Made by a program: the position numbers and the translations under genes | Source of the DNA: Parapristionchus giblindavisi | Taxonomy: Eukaryota; Nematoda; Chromadorea; Rhabditida; Diplogasteridae | Reading direction: 5' to 3' | Length of the DNA: 64,000 nucleotides | Assembly (NCBI GenBank): GCA_943737045.1 | Contig: CALSFV010000379.1 | Coordinates: 184,001 to 248,000 of the forward strand | Notes under the pieces: model-generated | The model's input: only the letters and a program-made list of their open reading frames with translations | What the model was told of the DNA's origin: nothing | Database searches by the model: none | Shown here: positions 32,149 through 47,713 of the stretch, piece after piece | How the letters are laid out: each line of letters opens with the position of its first letter | Numbering within the stretch: the first letter of the stretch is position 1

Positions 32149-33030
32149 GACAAGGAGTCTCTTTCAGCTTAAGGTGGCGAAAAGTGACAATTTATAGCTC
32201 ATTCGAAAGCCCTTTCTCTGTAGAATAAGAATGTATGTTTAAAAAATCCGAAACGGCTCTGTACGTGGATTTTAAAAAATCCAAATTTTGAGCAATTTCA
32301 GCCTTGAAATTCCTGTGTAATGGCAGTTGAATTCCCGTACAATGATGGGCTACTTCTCCGCGCTCTCCCTCCGAGCTAGTGGTGGCGCAGTGGTAAAGAT
32401 GTCGTTTACAATTTTTGCGCTGCGGGTTCGATCCCCACCGATGCGACATGTTTTGCACGATTTTTACACTTGTTTTTTATGATCTTTTTTTTTAAAAATC
32501 ATACATAACACATAAAAAAAATTTGTACAGTTTCAAAAAATATCTTATTCCTATCATGTCTTACGATCCTATTGCCAACTCTCATCCGTACATTATTAAA
32601 TAACAGAGAATTCATTTATTACAATGTGGAATACAAACAGTTAAATTTTAAATTTGTAAATTAATTAATAAATTTGCGAAATTTTTTAAAAAATATCATA
32701 AAAAGCAAGTGTAAAAATCGTGCAAAACATGTCGCATCGGTGGGGATCGAACCCGCAGCGCAAAAATTGTAAACGACATCTTTACCACTGCGCCACCACT
32801 AGCTCGGAGGGAGAGCGCGGAGAAGTAGCCCATCATTGTACGGGAATTCAACTGCCATTACACAGGAATTTCAAGGCTGAAATTGCTCAAAATTTGGATT
32901 TTTTAAAATCAACGTACAGAGCCGTTTCGGATTTTTTAAACATACATTCTTATTCTACAGAGAAAGGGCTTTCGAATGAGCTATATATCGTCACTTTTCG
33001 CCACCTTAAGCTGAAAGAGGCTCCTTGTGA
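32149..33030. mobile_element. Foldback with a tRNA-like sequence in each arm
   Basis: Arms of about 340 bp (AAGGAGTCTCTTTCAGC... and its complement) enclose an AT-rich centre. Each arm holds box A TGGCGCAGTGGTAAAG and box B GGGTTCGATCC, at 32381-32449 on plus and 32727-32795 on minus, so two divergent tRNA-like cassettes face inward. The long frame with MQNMSHRWGSNPQRKNC that appears in both arms is a read-through of these sequences. Confidence 0.75.
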
Positions 33031-33619
33031 GAACGGTGAGCGGTGGTAAACTGTCTGCTGGCAACGAGCGTGACATCACAAGAGACGAGGGAAGATTTTT
33101 GTCAAACGCCGCAAGTCAGATTGTAAGGAGATTATTGATAAATTGAATATTGATTAAAAGTGGATTTTGAGGGGACATGGTATTTGTACTTTCTTTCGCT
33201 AATATTTCTTTTTCCCAAATAACAAAACAAGCCGCGATATTTAAATCTGATGAGATATTGTCCACGTTATCTTAAATGTACTCCATTTCGTAGGTGACAC
33301 TGTGCCGCTATAACTCCGTAGGGAGTGAGGCAGGCAATCCATAGGTCGATCCCGTCACGTCGGCCTGATTTCGTCTGTGTGTCCTTCACTTTATCTATCT
33401 TTTCCCCACAAAACTCTTTCGGAATAGTGCATTTTTCTCAAATCCTTGCACATTGATCCACCCCAATAGAAAAAAAAGTATACAAAAAGATGTAACAAAA
33501 ATTCATAAAAAATTCTTGAAAAAAATTATATGTGACAATCACAAACTGTATAAAAATTGATTCAGCAAATGTTACTTTAATCTTATTGTTGTAGTTGTAT
33601 GAAGGTGCAATCATAATGA
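33031..33619. other. No gene recognised
   Basis: AT-rich spacer. GTGCCGCTATAACTCC...AGGTCGATCCCGTC near 33302-33360 is weakly tRNA-like but has no clear stems. Confidence 0.3.
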
Positions 33620-34645
33620 CAGAACAGATATAAGAGGCCGTTTGTGTAAGAGTCGGACAAATCTGGGGGAGGGTTGGCACAGGCCAAAAAATTTAATACC
33701 CTCAAAACTTGTGTATAGGGGTTATCGACCTCGCTGATGAAGATGTGCATAGTTATTTTGGCTCCAGTGGTCCCGCAACGCTTGGGCGGGATTACGGTAG
33801 CATCACGCTTTCAAGCCGTTCTCGATCCGTGGTTGAGCTAGAGGTATGAAAATTGGGCTCCTGGGGCAGAATTCGATGGCGATGATGGCTGTCTACTTCA
33901 TTTGTTTTGAAAATGTTCCAAAATTCGATTATTGGAAATTTTGATTGAGACGTTTGCGAGCCTAGCGAGTATGACAGTTCGAACCGGCATGGCGAGAGGA
34001 TTCCAACGATATATTTTGAGCCCTTATCTCCGTCGAGAAAGCTTTCATTGGCTCGATATAATGATCTGCGTCAGCATCAGGAGTTGTTTACGTCTCAATG
34101 CCGCGCGCTCCCTCTTCGCTCTCTCATTTCCGCACGCTCTCTCGCCTCTCCCGAGAGTGCGAGATAGCGTGCGGAATTGAGAGACGCCTCTTGCAAGGCG
34201 CACATCATTATATCGAGCCAATGAAAGCTTTCTCGACGGAGATAAGGGCTCAAAATACATCGTTGGAATCCTCTCGTCACGCCGGTTCGAACTGTCATAC
34301 TCACTAGGCTCGCAAACGTCTCAATCAAAATTTCCAATAATCGACTTTTGGAACATTTTCAAAACAAATAAAGTAGACAACCATCATCGTCATCGAATTC
34401 TGTCCCAGGAGCCCAATTTTCATACCTCTAGCTCTACCATGGACCGAGAACGGATTGAAAACGTGATTATACCGTAATCACGCCCAGGCGTTGCGGGGCC
34501 ACTAAAGCCAAAATGACTATGCACATCTTCATCAGCGAGGTCGATAACCCCTGTACACAAGTTTTGAGGGTATTAAAATTTTTGGCCTGTGCCAACCCTT
34601 GTTCGACTTTTACGCAAACGGCCTCATAAATTATTTATTCTGTCC
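33620..34645. mobile_element. Large foldback, GAGGCCGTTTG termini
   Basis: Arms of about 480 bp are inverted copies (GGCCAAAAAATTTAATACCC and AACTTGTGTATAGGGGTTAT on the left, mirrored at 34530-34590), meeting near 34135. It ends about 160 bp from the 3' end of the kinase gene. No transposase. Confidence 0.85.
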
Positions 34646-34803
34646 ATTGTGTCATTGACAGTCTTTGACTGGAACACATATAACACAGGGGACTATAATC
34701 CTCGAATACAAATAATACATTCAATTCTACACACATCACAATCAGCCTGTTATCCAATAACACAGGGCAAGAGTCAGACGATTAGTCTGAAGATAGAAGG
34801 GAG

Positions 34804-36677
34804 TCAAATTCCCAGAGGATCAGATGAGAAGTCCTCCTCAGTGAATGGGTTGACTCTGCTATTGGCCTGCAAAGATCACAGATCACACAGATCAAAGATC
34901 AAAGAACAAACCGTGTGTGGTCTACGACCTTCCTGCGGTGTTCCATGAGTAGTTGGTTGGAAACCATCAACCTCCCAGTCAAATTGATCACTGAACCTGT
35001 ATAGCAAGATTATTATTATTAGTATTTTGAGACTCTGGCTACTCTCTCGCTTTCTCGCTTAACGATAAGGTTTGGTTAGAATCCTACTTATGTCCTCCTT
35101 CTTCCATAGCTGTCATAAATACCCTGAAGATGAACAAGTAATCCGGACGACACCAATAATCAAGAGTTCTGTAAGTAATATTGATTGATATCGATTGTTC
35201 TCGATTTATGTAAATACCGTAGGTACGTGCAGATCTGGAGTAGTATAGAAGGTAATTTCTTGAACAGCTGTGAATCCTCACAGGTCCTCTTCGTCTCATT
35301 TCTGGTATCCTTATCTCTGTAAACTCCTTGTGGTAGTTAAAAGTCAGGAAAAGAGCGAAAGGAGAAAAAACGAGAGAAACGAGGAGCTTTTCTGATCATT
35401 TCGTATATTTTGAACGAAACTTTTGTTAAATGGCTGCATCGAGAGTTCTTTTTCTGTCTGATTATTGCAAAGATCCGAAGGAATACCTTCTCCATGGTAG
35501 TTCTGTCAATGCCATCTCAGCTATCACATACATAAGTGACCAAAGGTCATCTACTCGACCGTGTTCGTTTCCATCCACACATGACACAGAAGCGTATAAA
35601 TTTGTCCCTCTGAAATCATGAATCTGACATGATGACATCTTGGCACTACTTCAGAATAGGGTACCAGCCCAAAACAATAGTATAAATGCCTAATATAAAC
35701 GTCCTTCCCTTTGTGTTTATTTCTTTTTTTCACATATTTTTGGACTTGCCCGGTGGTCTGCCACCCTATTCTGATGTAGTGCCGGACATCTTTGCGTATG
35801 CTATGCACGTTTTCCACACAAACCTGAACTCCGTTTTTCTTCGTGGCTTCCGCAGCTCCAGGGTCTTTCCCACCTGAAATTACATGGACAACTATCACAC
35901 CCGTATTGTCAGCGGTGTTTCTACTGCAAATACCTTAGTTACGTATTCTCTCGACAATCCAAACTTGCACACATGAAGAACTTGAGGATCAGTACCACCT
36001 GCATGAAGCCCGAAAACGAGATTCTCTGGTTTTATGTCTCGATGGATCCAACCGATCTGAGAAAATGTTTACGGTAAGAGTTTTGATCTTTGATCTTTGA
36101 TCTTTGATCTCACATCGTGTAGCGCCTTGATCCCATGAAGAGCCTGTATGCCTACTCGAAGTGTCGTAGACACTGAGCACGCCTTCTGATTGTATTCTAT
36201 AGTTCTCTCATCGTGGGCTCGCGTGAAGCATGACGTCAGATCTCTTAGGGAGTGTCCAAGCATACTTGTGAGAATATAATGAGAATGGGAAATCTTCCCT
36301 TGTCCAACGAGTTCGCAAGCATACTTCCTTCCCTTGAGTCGATTCAGAATCTAAGATAAAAAATCAGATAACGAATATCAAAGATCAAGCTTTACATCAA
36401 GTTCGGCACGATAATATGGTGTTCTAGTCGGATCAAACAGCTTCGCAGCTGCCTGCCTCTTTGTCTCGTTGTGAACAACCTTAAAAGAATAGGAAATCAA
36501 AGATCAAAGATCAGAGATCAGAGATCATGAGAAACGTACCAGATAGACTGCTCCCTCTCCCAACTTTCTCATCACTCTCCAGTGTACTCCTATCAAGGAT
36601 CGTATTGGTACGTCGTGGCACGACGGTTGAGACGCTGAAGTGATATCGGCAATGTTATGGTGGGAGATCTCGATATA
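34804..36677 (-). CDS. CK1/TTBK-like protein kinase, probable pseudokinase
   Basis: Exons (high to low): 36540-36677 (5' limit uncertain), 36396-36479, 36114-36350, 35934-36056, 35824-35873, 35487-35609, 35218-35316, 35088-35168, 34912-34996, 34804-34866; all phases agree, 360 residues. Visible motifs: shortened glycine loop LGEGAVYLV (the usual GFG between GEG and AVY is missing), candidate VAIK lysine in RQAAAKLFD, CK1-type start of lobe C, intact HRDIKPENLVF, then VCKFGLSREY where DFG would be. The CK1-type activation segment LELRKPRRKTEFRG, RVDDLWSLMYVIAEMALTEL and RPDYLFIFRVF follow, with the nematode-style tail NPFTEEDF...DPLGI. Loss of the DFG Asp (now Lys) and the loop argue against normal Mg-ATP catalysis. 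TTBK/CK1 relatives phosphorylate cytoskeletal and sperm proteins. No start codon was fixed; sequence upstream of 36677 stays open to about 36780. Confidence 0.82.
35634..35798. mobile_element. Small MITE in kinase intron
   Basis: GACATCTTGGCACTACTTCA is mirrored by TGATGTAGTGCCGGACATC; it fills the intron between exons 35824-35873 and 35487-35609 and creates spurious frames there. Confidence 0.6.
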
Positions 36678-37666
36678 CTGTAAGTATTGTAAAAATGAAC
36701 CGACGTGTTTGTAGCATTCTTGACATGGTGGGAGTCGATAACGGGCCGATAACCACCGCCAACGATGTGAACAGAACTGAATAATGAAAGAGAGGAATGA
36801 GGAGCGGCTTATATATGAATATGTGAGAGGAGAGAGATAGAGAGAGAGAGAGAGTGAAGAGAACGAGAGAGTGCATAGAGATTTGTTTAAATTTGATTCT
36901 TTATTAACAATATGATTTGATTATGGCCTCAACGTTGTAGTAATGGATATTGATTAGCTCATAATCTTATTTACTAGCAAATATAGTCAGAAATTTAACC
37001 ATCACTCCTGCGTAACTTTTGAAGTATGTTGGGTCTCCGGCGGAAAACACTGATGGTCGATGAAATTGCTGTAAAAGGTTATGGAAATGCTTCAATATTA
37101 TTGGTTACGGTAGCCTCTTACCGTATCACTTTTGAGACACAGAGTTTACCACGGTATATATTGTATGCTTTAACAGACAGTGCTATTCTCAAAAAATATC
37201 ACAATATATTAATATACTACAACTTAAGAAATTTTTTTTATAAATACAGTCTAAGTACGAACGAATTAGCTGTTTGACATTCACATAAAGTATCAGGCAC
37301 GATATAGCAGTTCTGATAGAATGGTAAAAATAGGAAATTTTTTAGCTTTTTTCATAGTTCACAGAAAAGTGTTTTCTTCGGAGTTTTTAGACTTTGCCTT
37401 TTTTCAGTTTTACGTTTTTTACTGGCAAATTTTACCGATTTTTTAAAACTTACCCTTTACTGCCCAGCCCTGACATGTAACTATTTCGCTATAAATTTTC
37501 TCATTTAAATTGTCGAATTCTCTTTTCAACCGATGCAAATAAAGTGTTGCATTCAAGATTTATTTCTCGAGCTTCGACTCTAGAACAACTTTACAGCTGT
37601 TTTAGTAGCTTTTAGATTCACCAGTCGACACTATAAAATGTGAGATGCATCCTCCCTCTGTACATA
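36678..37666. other. Intergenic space between divergent genes
   Basis: Upstream of the kinase (minus) and of the secreted-protein gene (plus), so it should hold both promoters. A GA-rich run (36820-36860) and AT-rich sequence are visible; no motif could be assigned. Confidence 0.4.
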
Positions 37667-41821
<4,155 letters not shown>

Positions 41822-41922
41822 TTATACATTTACCACTTTCAGTAATACATATAGTAATACATTAATTTTCAGTAAGAATGTCTTGTCATAACGGCCTTCG
41901 TGTTGTCTTACTGTTGTTGTGA

Positions 41923-41928
41923 AATAAA
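41923..41928 (+). promoter_or_regulatory. Polyadenylation signal AATAAA
   Basis: AATAAA lies 102 bp after the stop codon of the secreted-protein gene, in AT-rich sequence. Confidence 0.5.
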
Positions 41929-42061
41929 ATGTAATTGTGAAAGAATTTCCTCATGAATTTATGAATTCATTTCATAATTTTCGAAAAATTCTGATATAGT
42001 TCGTGTGAATATTGATATAACAGTTCTGATGGAAAGATCAAAAGTAGAGACAAGCTTCGCA

Positions 42062-42462
42062 AACGGTAACGGTAAAGATGCAAACCGTTATTCAAGGCAC
42101 ACGAAGTCCTGCGGGTGATCACTGCTAGGCAAGTGATAATTCAAGTCCACTTTTGTCCGGAGTGCCTAATCTCTTCTTCGGACCTACAGGACCTATAGGC
42201 CTGAAGAAGGAAACCCCCTAAATTTCCAGACTGGATCCATGCGGTTGACCAGGCTGGAAATATACCGGGTTCCAGGCTGGAAAAAAATACCAGAGATACT
42301 TTACCGCATGATCTAGTCACTAATTCGAGAGGAACCATTGATAATATCGGAAGGGAGATTGGGCAATCCTTCACGTAAAGGGAACTAATTCAGAGATGTT
42401 TTGGAAAAAGTTTCAACACTTTTATTTCTTACAGTGACGGCGAGGCTTTCTCAATCCATCTT
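42062..42462. repeat. Inverted partial copy of the 4.96 kb array unit
   Basis: Complement of about 50350-50620 in the array (for example GTGATCACTGCTAGGC, TGATCTAGTCACTAATTCGA and CTGTAAGAAATAAAAG-flanked end). It stands at the left edge of the array in reversed orientation, directly before a foldback element. Confidence 0.75.
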
Positions 42463-42480
42463 TGTTCTTTGGACCCCATA

Positions 42481-44285
42481 TTAGGGTTGCAGGAACAGGA
42501 GCGAAGTCTACGCACCCTATTCCCATCCCCTCCCTTCTCTATAGCAATCGCCTGTGAGAGGCACTCTCTCCCTTCCCAACTTCGTAATTTTACACATCAC
42601 GGCCAGAGGGTGCGTAATTCCCGCACCTTTGCGGGAATTACGCACTGTCTCTCACCTCTCCCTTCCCTTCTCTTTGCTCTCTTCACTCCAGCCACCTCAC
42701 ATTGAGGCACCCCCATTGAGACACGTTTGAAGAGATATCTAATTCCAGTCACATCTGAGAGCTTAGCAGTCAACAGCAAAGTTGTAGCTCACTTCGATCC
42801 TACTCTGATTCTTTTTTGGAAGAGTCGATACGATCAAAACAAACAAAATTACATTCGTTCTTCCGTTTCAGAGGGATTTCGCAAAGATTACTTTTCAATT
42901 AATTGTAAGTTTTTTTTATGGACAGTTGAATTTCTCTCAATGATCAGAGAAATCAGATTTCCCCCTGAATATTGATTATCCGAGTCATACTCTCTATTTT
43001 ACATTTCAATGATTCATTGTCTCGAGAGGGACTTTGTTCACCTCTCATTATCAACTCTCGTCGCGCGGGTGGTTGTGAGTCTCTTTAATTCAGAACAATA
43101 ACACTTCACATACAAGCAATCATCAGATACAGTTTCCGAGACTGTTCCTCTAGATGAGGCAACAACAACGATAAAGTTATGTTTTTTTTTATTGGAGAAA
43201 GACGGGTGTTAGTACATTACAGAAAGAAGAAAGGTGCTGTTTACATTTTTTAATATAAAAAAATATGATTTTGATTTTTCTCGACATGGACAAAGTATAT
43301 AAAATATTCAAAACAAAATTCTAAGAGATCGAGTTTCATTGAAAATAAAACCTGATCATCTCAATTAACTCGATGAACACTCGGTTGTTGTTGCCTCATC
43401 TAAAGGAACAGTCTCGGACACTGTATCTGATGATTGCTTACTATATGTGAAGTGTTATTGTTCTGACTTAAAGAAACTCACAATCAGAACCAACCGCGAG
43501 ACGAGAGTGGACAAAAACTACTGATGAGGCCCATCCCACACGGGCCGGTCCAGTGTCTAGGACCAGGGCCGAAACACTGGATCGTTTTATCTCTAGATAA
43601 TAAGTCATAACTAGTTTTCATTCTAACACAACCTATTTTTTAAACCATTCTTTCATTACTTGACTTTAATGAGAGGTGAACAAAGTTGCTCTCGAGATAA
43701 TTAATCATTGAAATGTAAAATAGAGATAATGACTCGGATAATCAATATTCAGAGGAAGTCTGATTCCTCTGATCATTGAGAGAAATTCAACTGTCCATAA
43801 AAAATACTTAATTGAAAACTAATCTTTGCGATATCCCTCTGAAACGGAAGAACGAATGTAATTTTGTTTGTTTTGATCGTATCGACTCTTCCAAAAAAGA
43901 ATCAGAGTCGGATCGAAGTGAGCTACAACTTTGCTGTTGACTGCTAAGCTCTCAGATGTGACTGGAATTAGATATCTCTTCAAACGTGTCTCAATTCGTT
44001 ACATGTTTACCTATTATGGTGAATAAATTATTATTATTATATTATATCAATGGGGGTGCCTCAATGTGAGGTGGCTGGAGTGAAGAGAGCAGAGAGAAGG
44101 GAAGGGAGAGGTGAGAGACAGTGCGTAATTCCCGCAAAGGTGCGGGAATTACGCACCCTCTGGCCGTGATGTGTCAAATTACGAAGTTGGGAAGGGAGAG
44201 AGTGCCTCTCACAGGCGATTGCTATAGAGAAGGGAGGGGATGGGAATAGGGTGCGTAGACTTCGCTCCCGTTCCTGCAACCCTAA
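42481..44285. mobile_element. Large foldback, TTAGGGTTGCAGG termini
   Basis: Left arm 42481-43190 and right arm 43380-44285 are inverted copies (TTAGGGTTGCAGGAAC, CGCACCTTTGCGGGAATTAC). The right arm has an extra insert around 43530-43660. No target duplication or transposase was found. TTAGGG at the ends is part of the TIR, not telomeric repeat. Confidence 0.85.
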
Positions 44286-44397
44286 TGTCCACCCTCCTCT
44301 AAGAGTCCAAATCGGTCATGGTATAGGATATCCATCTCAAAGACTTTTAAGTTTTCCCGAGTGATCTCGTGGACAATAGTAAAATGAGAGACTCCAA

Positions 44398-44610
44398 CTA
44401 CCTGCTCCTGATTGCGGGTGATAGTGGGTATCTAACGATGTCCGCAAGAGGTCCAAATCCAGATCGGGGACGATCCGACCCTGACTGATCTTCGAGGTCG
44501 TGCTGATCCTTCGTGAACAATTGATGCCATTTACTCATGGAATAGGCGATGGTCTTCTCGCCGTACACGGTCTTCATCTGGTTTTCCGTATCCTTCTCTT
44601 TCACCTTCAA
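44398..44610 (-). pseudogene. mariner transposase N-terminal fragment, unit A
   Basis: The frame reads KDTENQMKTVYGEKTIAYSM, SKWHQLFTKDQHDLEDQSG and SDRPRSG. This matches the first helix-turn-helix and the W...F..G...LED..RSGRP linker of mariner transposases. The downstream catalytic part is missing, cut off by the foldback ending at 44285. Confidence 0.7.
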
Positions 44611-45430
44611 CTATTATGAGAACATGACAAAGGTGACTGAGGGAATTAAATCATCCGCCATTGCTCGTGAACAATGTTATTGATGTGGGCCTAGTGAAAG
44701 AGGATGAGAGATGTTCACACTCTCTAAACCTTCCATGTGGGCTTACGTCAGATGATTGTGTGAACAGCGAAAACTCATCAAAAACATCCTCAAATGACTT
44801 TCTAACCAACTTGATGATATGAGCTATCTTCTCGTTTTTTATCCGTTTAGAGAAGATAAATATATTATTAGTAATTGCATTAATCACGAGGACTGGTATG
44901 AAGATATGCTTCGAGTCTAGTTGTCACGAGCTTCTGGTATTCGAGAAAATCGTTGGCGAAAATCGATTACTCATCTTTTCTGTACCGTGTCTTCTTTTTA
45001 AGCTCATTAAATTATTATTATTATATGTACACGGTCACTGTTCAGAGGACGTATTGAGAAAAGCTTACCGTCGCTGAATCTAATAAAAGTGGTGAAACAC
45101 ATTCCAACACATCTCTGATTTAGTCCCCTTTACGTGCAGGATTGTCCAATCTCCATACCAATAATATCAATGGTTCCTCTCGAATTAGTGAGTAGATCAT
45201 GCGGTAAAGTAGGTCCGAAGAAGAGATTAGGCACTCCGGACTGAAGTGGACTTGAATTATCACTGGCCTAGCAGTGATCAACCGTAGGACTTCGCGTGCC
45301 TTGAATAACGAGTTGTCCCTTTTACCTTAATCTCTCGAATTAATGAATAATATCTGTTTATTGAATAATGTAACCGTGACAAAATCAGAAATTGCATAAA
45401 AAATGCGGAACCCAATAATATCATTTTTAA

Positions 45431-45776
45431 AGGTGGAGACCCGCGAATGATCGTGCAAATCTCTTACATCTCGCTTATGCAAGTGTCTAGTGATATGCAA
45501 GAAGATACGGAGACTAGTCATCATTCCCTTACAATTAGCGTAGTGGTAAAACTGCTGACTGGAAAGCGCATGGTCGCGTGTTCGAATCCTATTGCCGATC
45601 TTTCCTATTTTCAAAAAGCGCGCCTTTGCCTGAGTTTGCTAGCGTGATTCATTCATGATTCTAGCGATCAATAAGCTGAATTAGCATAAAATAACTAGTG
45701 TACGGTATGTAGAATAACTTTTGCTATCATTCTGTCTTCACAGTTTGTTCACGAAAATATTCGCGGGAGTCCACCT
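45431..45776. mobile_element. TTAA MITE with embedded tRNA-like module, copy 2
   Basis: TTAA (45427-45430) and TTGA (45777-45780) flank inverted ends AGGTGGAGACCCGCG and AGGTGGACTCCCGCG. The plus strand has box A TAGCGTAGTGGTAAAAC and box B GTGTTCGAATCC at 45532-45599. Units B, C and D have the uninterrupted empty site CATTTTTAAAACCATT (TTAA at 50729, 55686), which proves insertion into unit A with a TTAA target. Confidence 0.92.
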
Positions 45777-45935
45777 TTGAAACCATTCTCTCTAATTTCT
45801 TTTATCTCAATGGTCCCTCTCGGATTAGTCCCTTATATCATTTCATTTTCACGCCTCAAAATCAGAAATAAAATGTATGCTACGGAACCAAAAAATCTCA
45901 TTTATACTTCTATGCCATTCGAACACAAATCTTAA

Positions 45936-46041
45936 AGGCACACCCCGAGCTAATTGTACTCTCCTCTCTGGCAAAGCTCTCGTAGACAAAGAAAGCGAGA
46001 GAGTGTGGCCAGAGAGGAGAGTTCCAAACTAGCTTGGGTGT
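45936..46041. mobile_element. TTAA MITE, AGGCACACC family, in unit A
   Basis: TTAA at 45932-45935, then AGGCACACCCCGAGC. The right end AGCTTGGGTGT is degraded. The same insertion is present at the equivalent place in units B (from 50888) and C (from 55845), and a related one in D (about 61556), so it predates the duplications. Confidence 0.75.
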
Positions 46042-46522
46042 AAACTAACTTTGATGTATAGATAAATAAATCTATCGATCCTCAACGTCTGTTTCTTTTT
46101 GTTTGCTTTATATTATATATTTTTTCCTCGATACACTGTACAGTACTGCCCCCGAAATACACAGTATTTAACAATCCATTCTGTCAAAAAACTCCCATTT
46201 TGCCTGTCTTGATGTGCCGATTGCGCCGTTCCTCATTGAAAACTATAGTAGGCACACATTCGCATACGCTGTTTCTGCGTTGACTGAAACGAGGTGAAAA
46301 AAGAGTATGATTTTTGAACTCAGCGTGGTCGTTTTACCCCTACTTGATGTAAAAATCTTTCCAACAGTGTTCATGAGAAAAAAGTTAGTTCGCGATTGAC
46401 GGTCATTCTATGGGACCTCTCTCACTCACTAGACGTTAACGCAGGGAGAGCGAGAATGCATCTAGTGAAAAATGGCAAAAAGGGTTAGCCACAATTGAGA
46501 GATGATTTCTTTTGCTGATCCT

Positions 46523-46600
46523 TCTCGGGGATTGAACTTTCCTGCCGACCAACCGATATGGTTGATTGTCCGAGCTCTTATCCACTAGACCATGGGTCCC
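46523..46600 (-). ncRNA. tRNA-like sequence, unit A
   Basis: Minus strand: box A TGGTCTAGTGGATAAGAGC and box B AAGTTCAATCCCC with tRNA-like spacing, but acceptor ends do not pair. It is a tRNA-derived relic or Pol III promoter. Confidence 0.5.
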
Positions 46601-47052
46601 TATTGTATCATGTGTCAAAGTATCTAGATATACTCACTCGCACCCGTTCTTATATACCGATGTATGGCTCCGCCCATTTTAGGAAAGCCCTCTTTATATA
46701 GCGATACTGACCCCGCCCATTTAAATTCGCGGGCTTGGACACCGATCTCAAATATTAACAACCCCAAATTCTTTATTATTTCGGAAAATGAAACCCAAGC
46801 AATGTAGGACTGTGACGGAAGACTGCTTGATTGAGATAAGTAGCAAAATCACCCTTCAAAATAAAAAATTGATCATCAGAAACGGTAGAGATGTTCTTCT
46901 GATGACGTCATCGGCAAAGATGACGAAGCCATGATGAGCCTGAAGAATGATAGCTTATTCAATCATTTCCCCCATCGTCACCATTTTGTACAAGCCCAGG
47001 ACTGACAATATTGAATGTCCACTTAAATTTTCAGTTATCATAATAATTTTAA

Positions 47053-47156
47053 AGTACAAACTAGCTTTTTTGATACTCTCTGCTCTGACAATGCCCTCGC
47101 TATTTTTGTTGGCGATATAGTGTTGCCAGAGCGGAGAGTCAAACTAGGCTGTGCCT
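47053..47156. mobile_element. TTAA MITE, AGGCACACC family
   Basis: TTAA at 47049-47052 and 47157-47160; core CTCTGCTCTGACAATGCCC and GTTGCCAGAGCGGAGAGTC. Also present in units B and C. Confidence 0.75.
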
Positions 47157-47713
47157 TTAACTAGTACTAAGAGACCTATTCTAGATAGCAGAAACAACAT
47201 GGTGGATTTATAACCGTTGTGAAAACAACGTTGTTAGAGCTTTTTTCTCCACGATAATGTTTACGACCATATAATATACAAATGAATCCTGAATTACAGT
47301 GCAACTACCGTACCTTTATCCGAATGATACGCCCTTTAGACGCCTGTTGAGTAGACTTTTATCGATGTTGTCTACGCCTGTCATGTACATTGTAGTTCAA
47401 TGACTTGCCCATTTCATTTGTCTCTTTCAGAATTGACCTGAGAGGGGTCGAAGGATCTCTTAATCGATCAATATTTCACTACCGTACAATTTACCAAATG
47501 AGTGAAATCTATTCTAACTAGGACTAAATGAGTTAGATAAACCAAACTGATCCTATTCCTATTAACAATATCGTGGATGTCCGCGAAAACATGATGATGA
47601 CGCAGTCAGAGATATTTCATCCACGATGAAGTTTATAGCAATGTACTGATGTTTCTTGAATTATGGTGCAAATACCGTACCTTAGGTCAAGTGATGGTTT
47701 CCTTGGTGTCATT

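Noticed and set aside
32192..33049. Duplicate genes with MSHRWGSNPQRKNC
   Set aside because: The two frames are the two arms of one foldback and read through tRNA-like boxes.
33302..33360. Additional tRNA-like gene
   Set aside because: Only a box-B-like GGTCGATCC is credible; no stems or proper box A.
42481..42486. TTAGGG as telomeric repeat
   Set aside because: A single occurrence that forms the end of a foldback; nematode telomeres normally use TTAGGC and no tandem run is present.
44651..44887. Conserved 78-residue protein in units A, B and C
   Set aside because: Conservation follows from the duplication itself; no start context, splice sites or domain, and it runs into the mariner flank.
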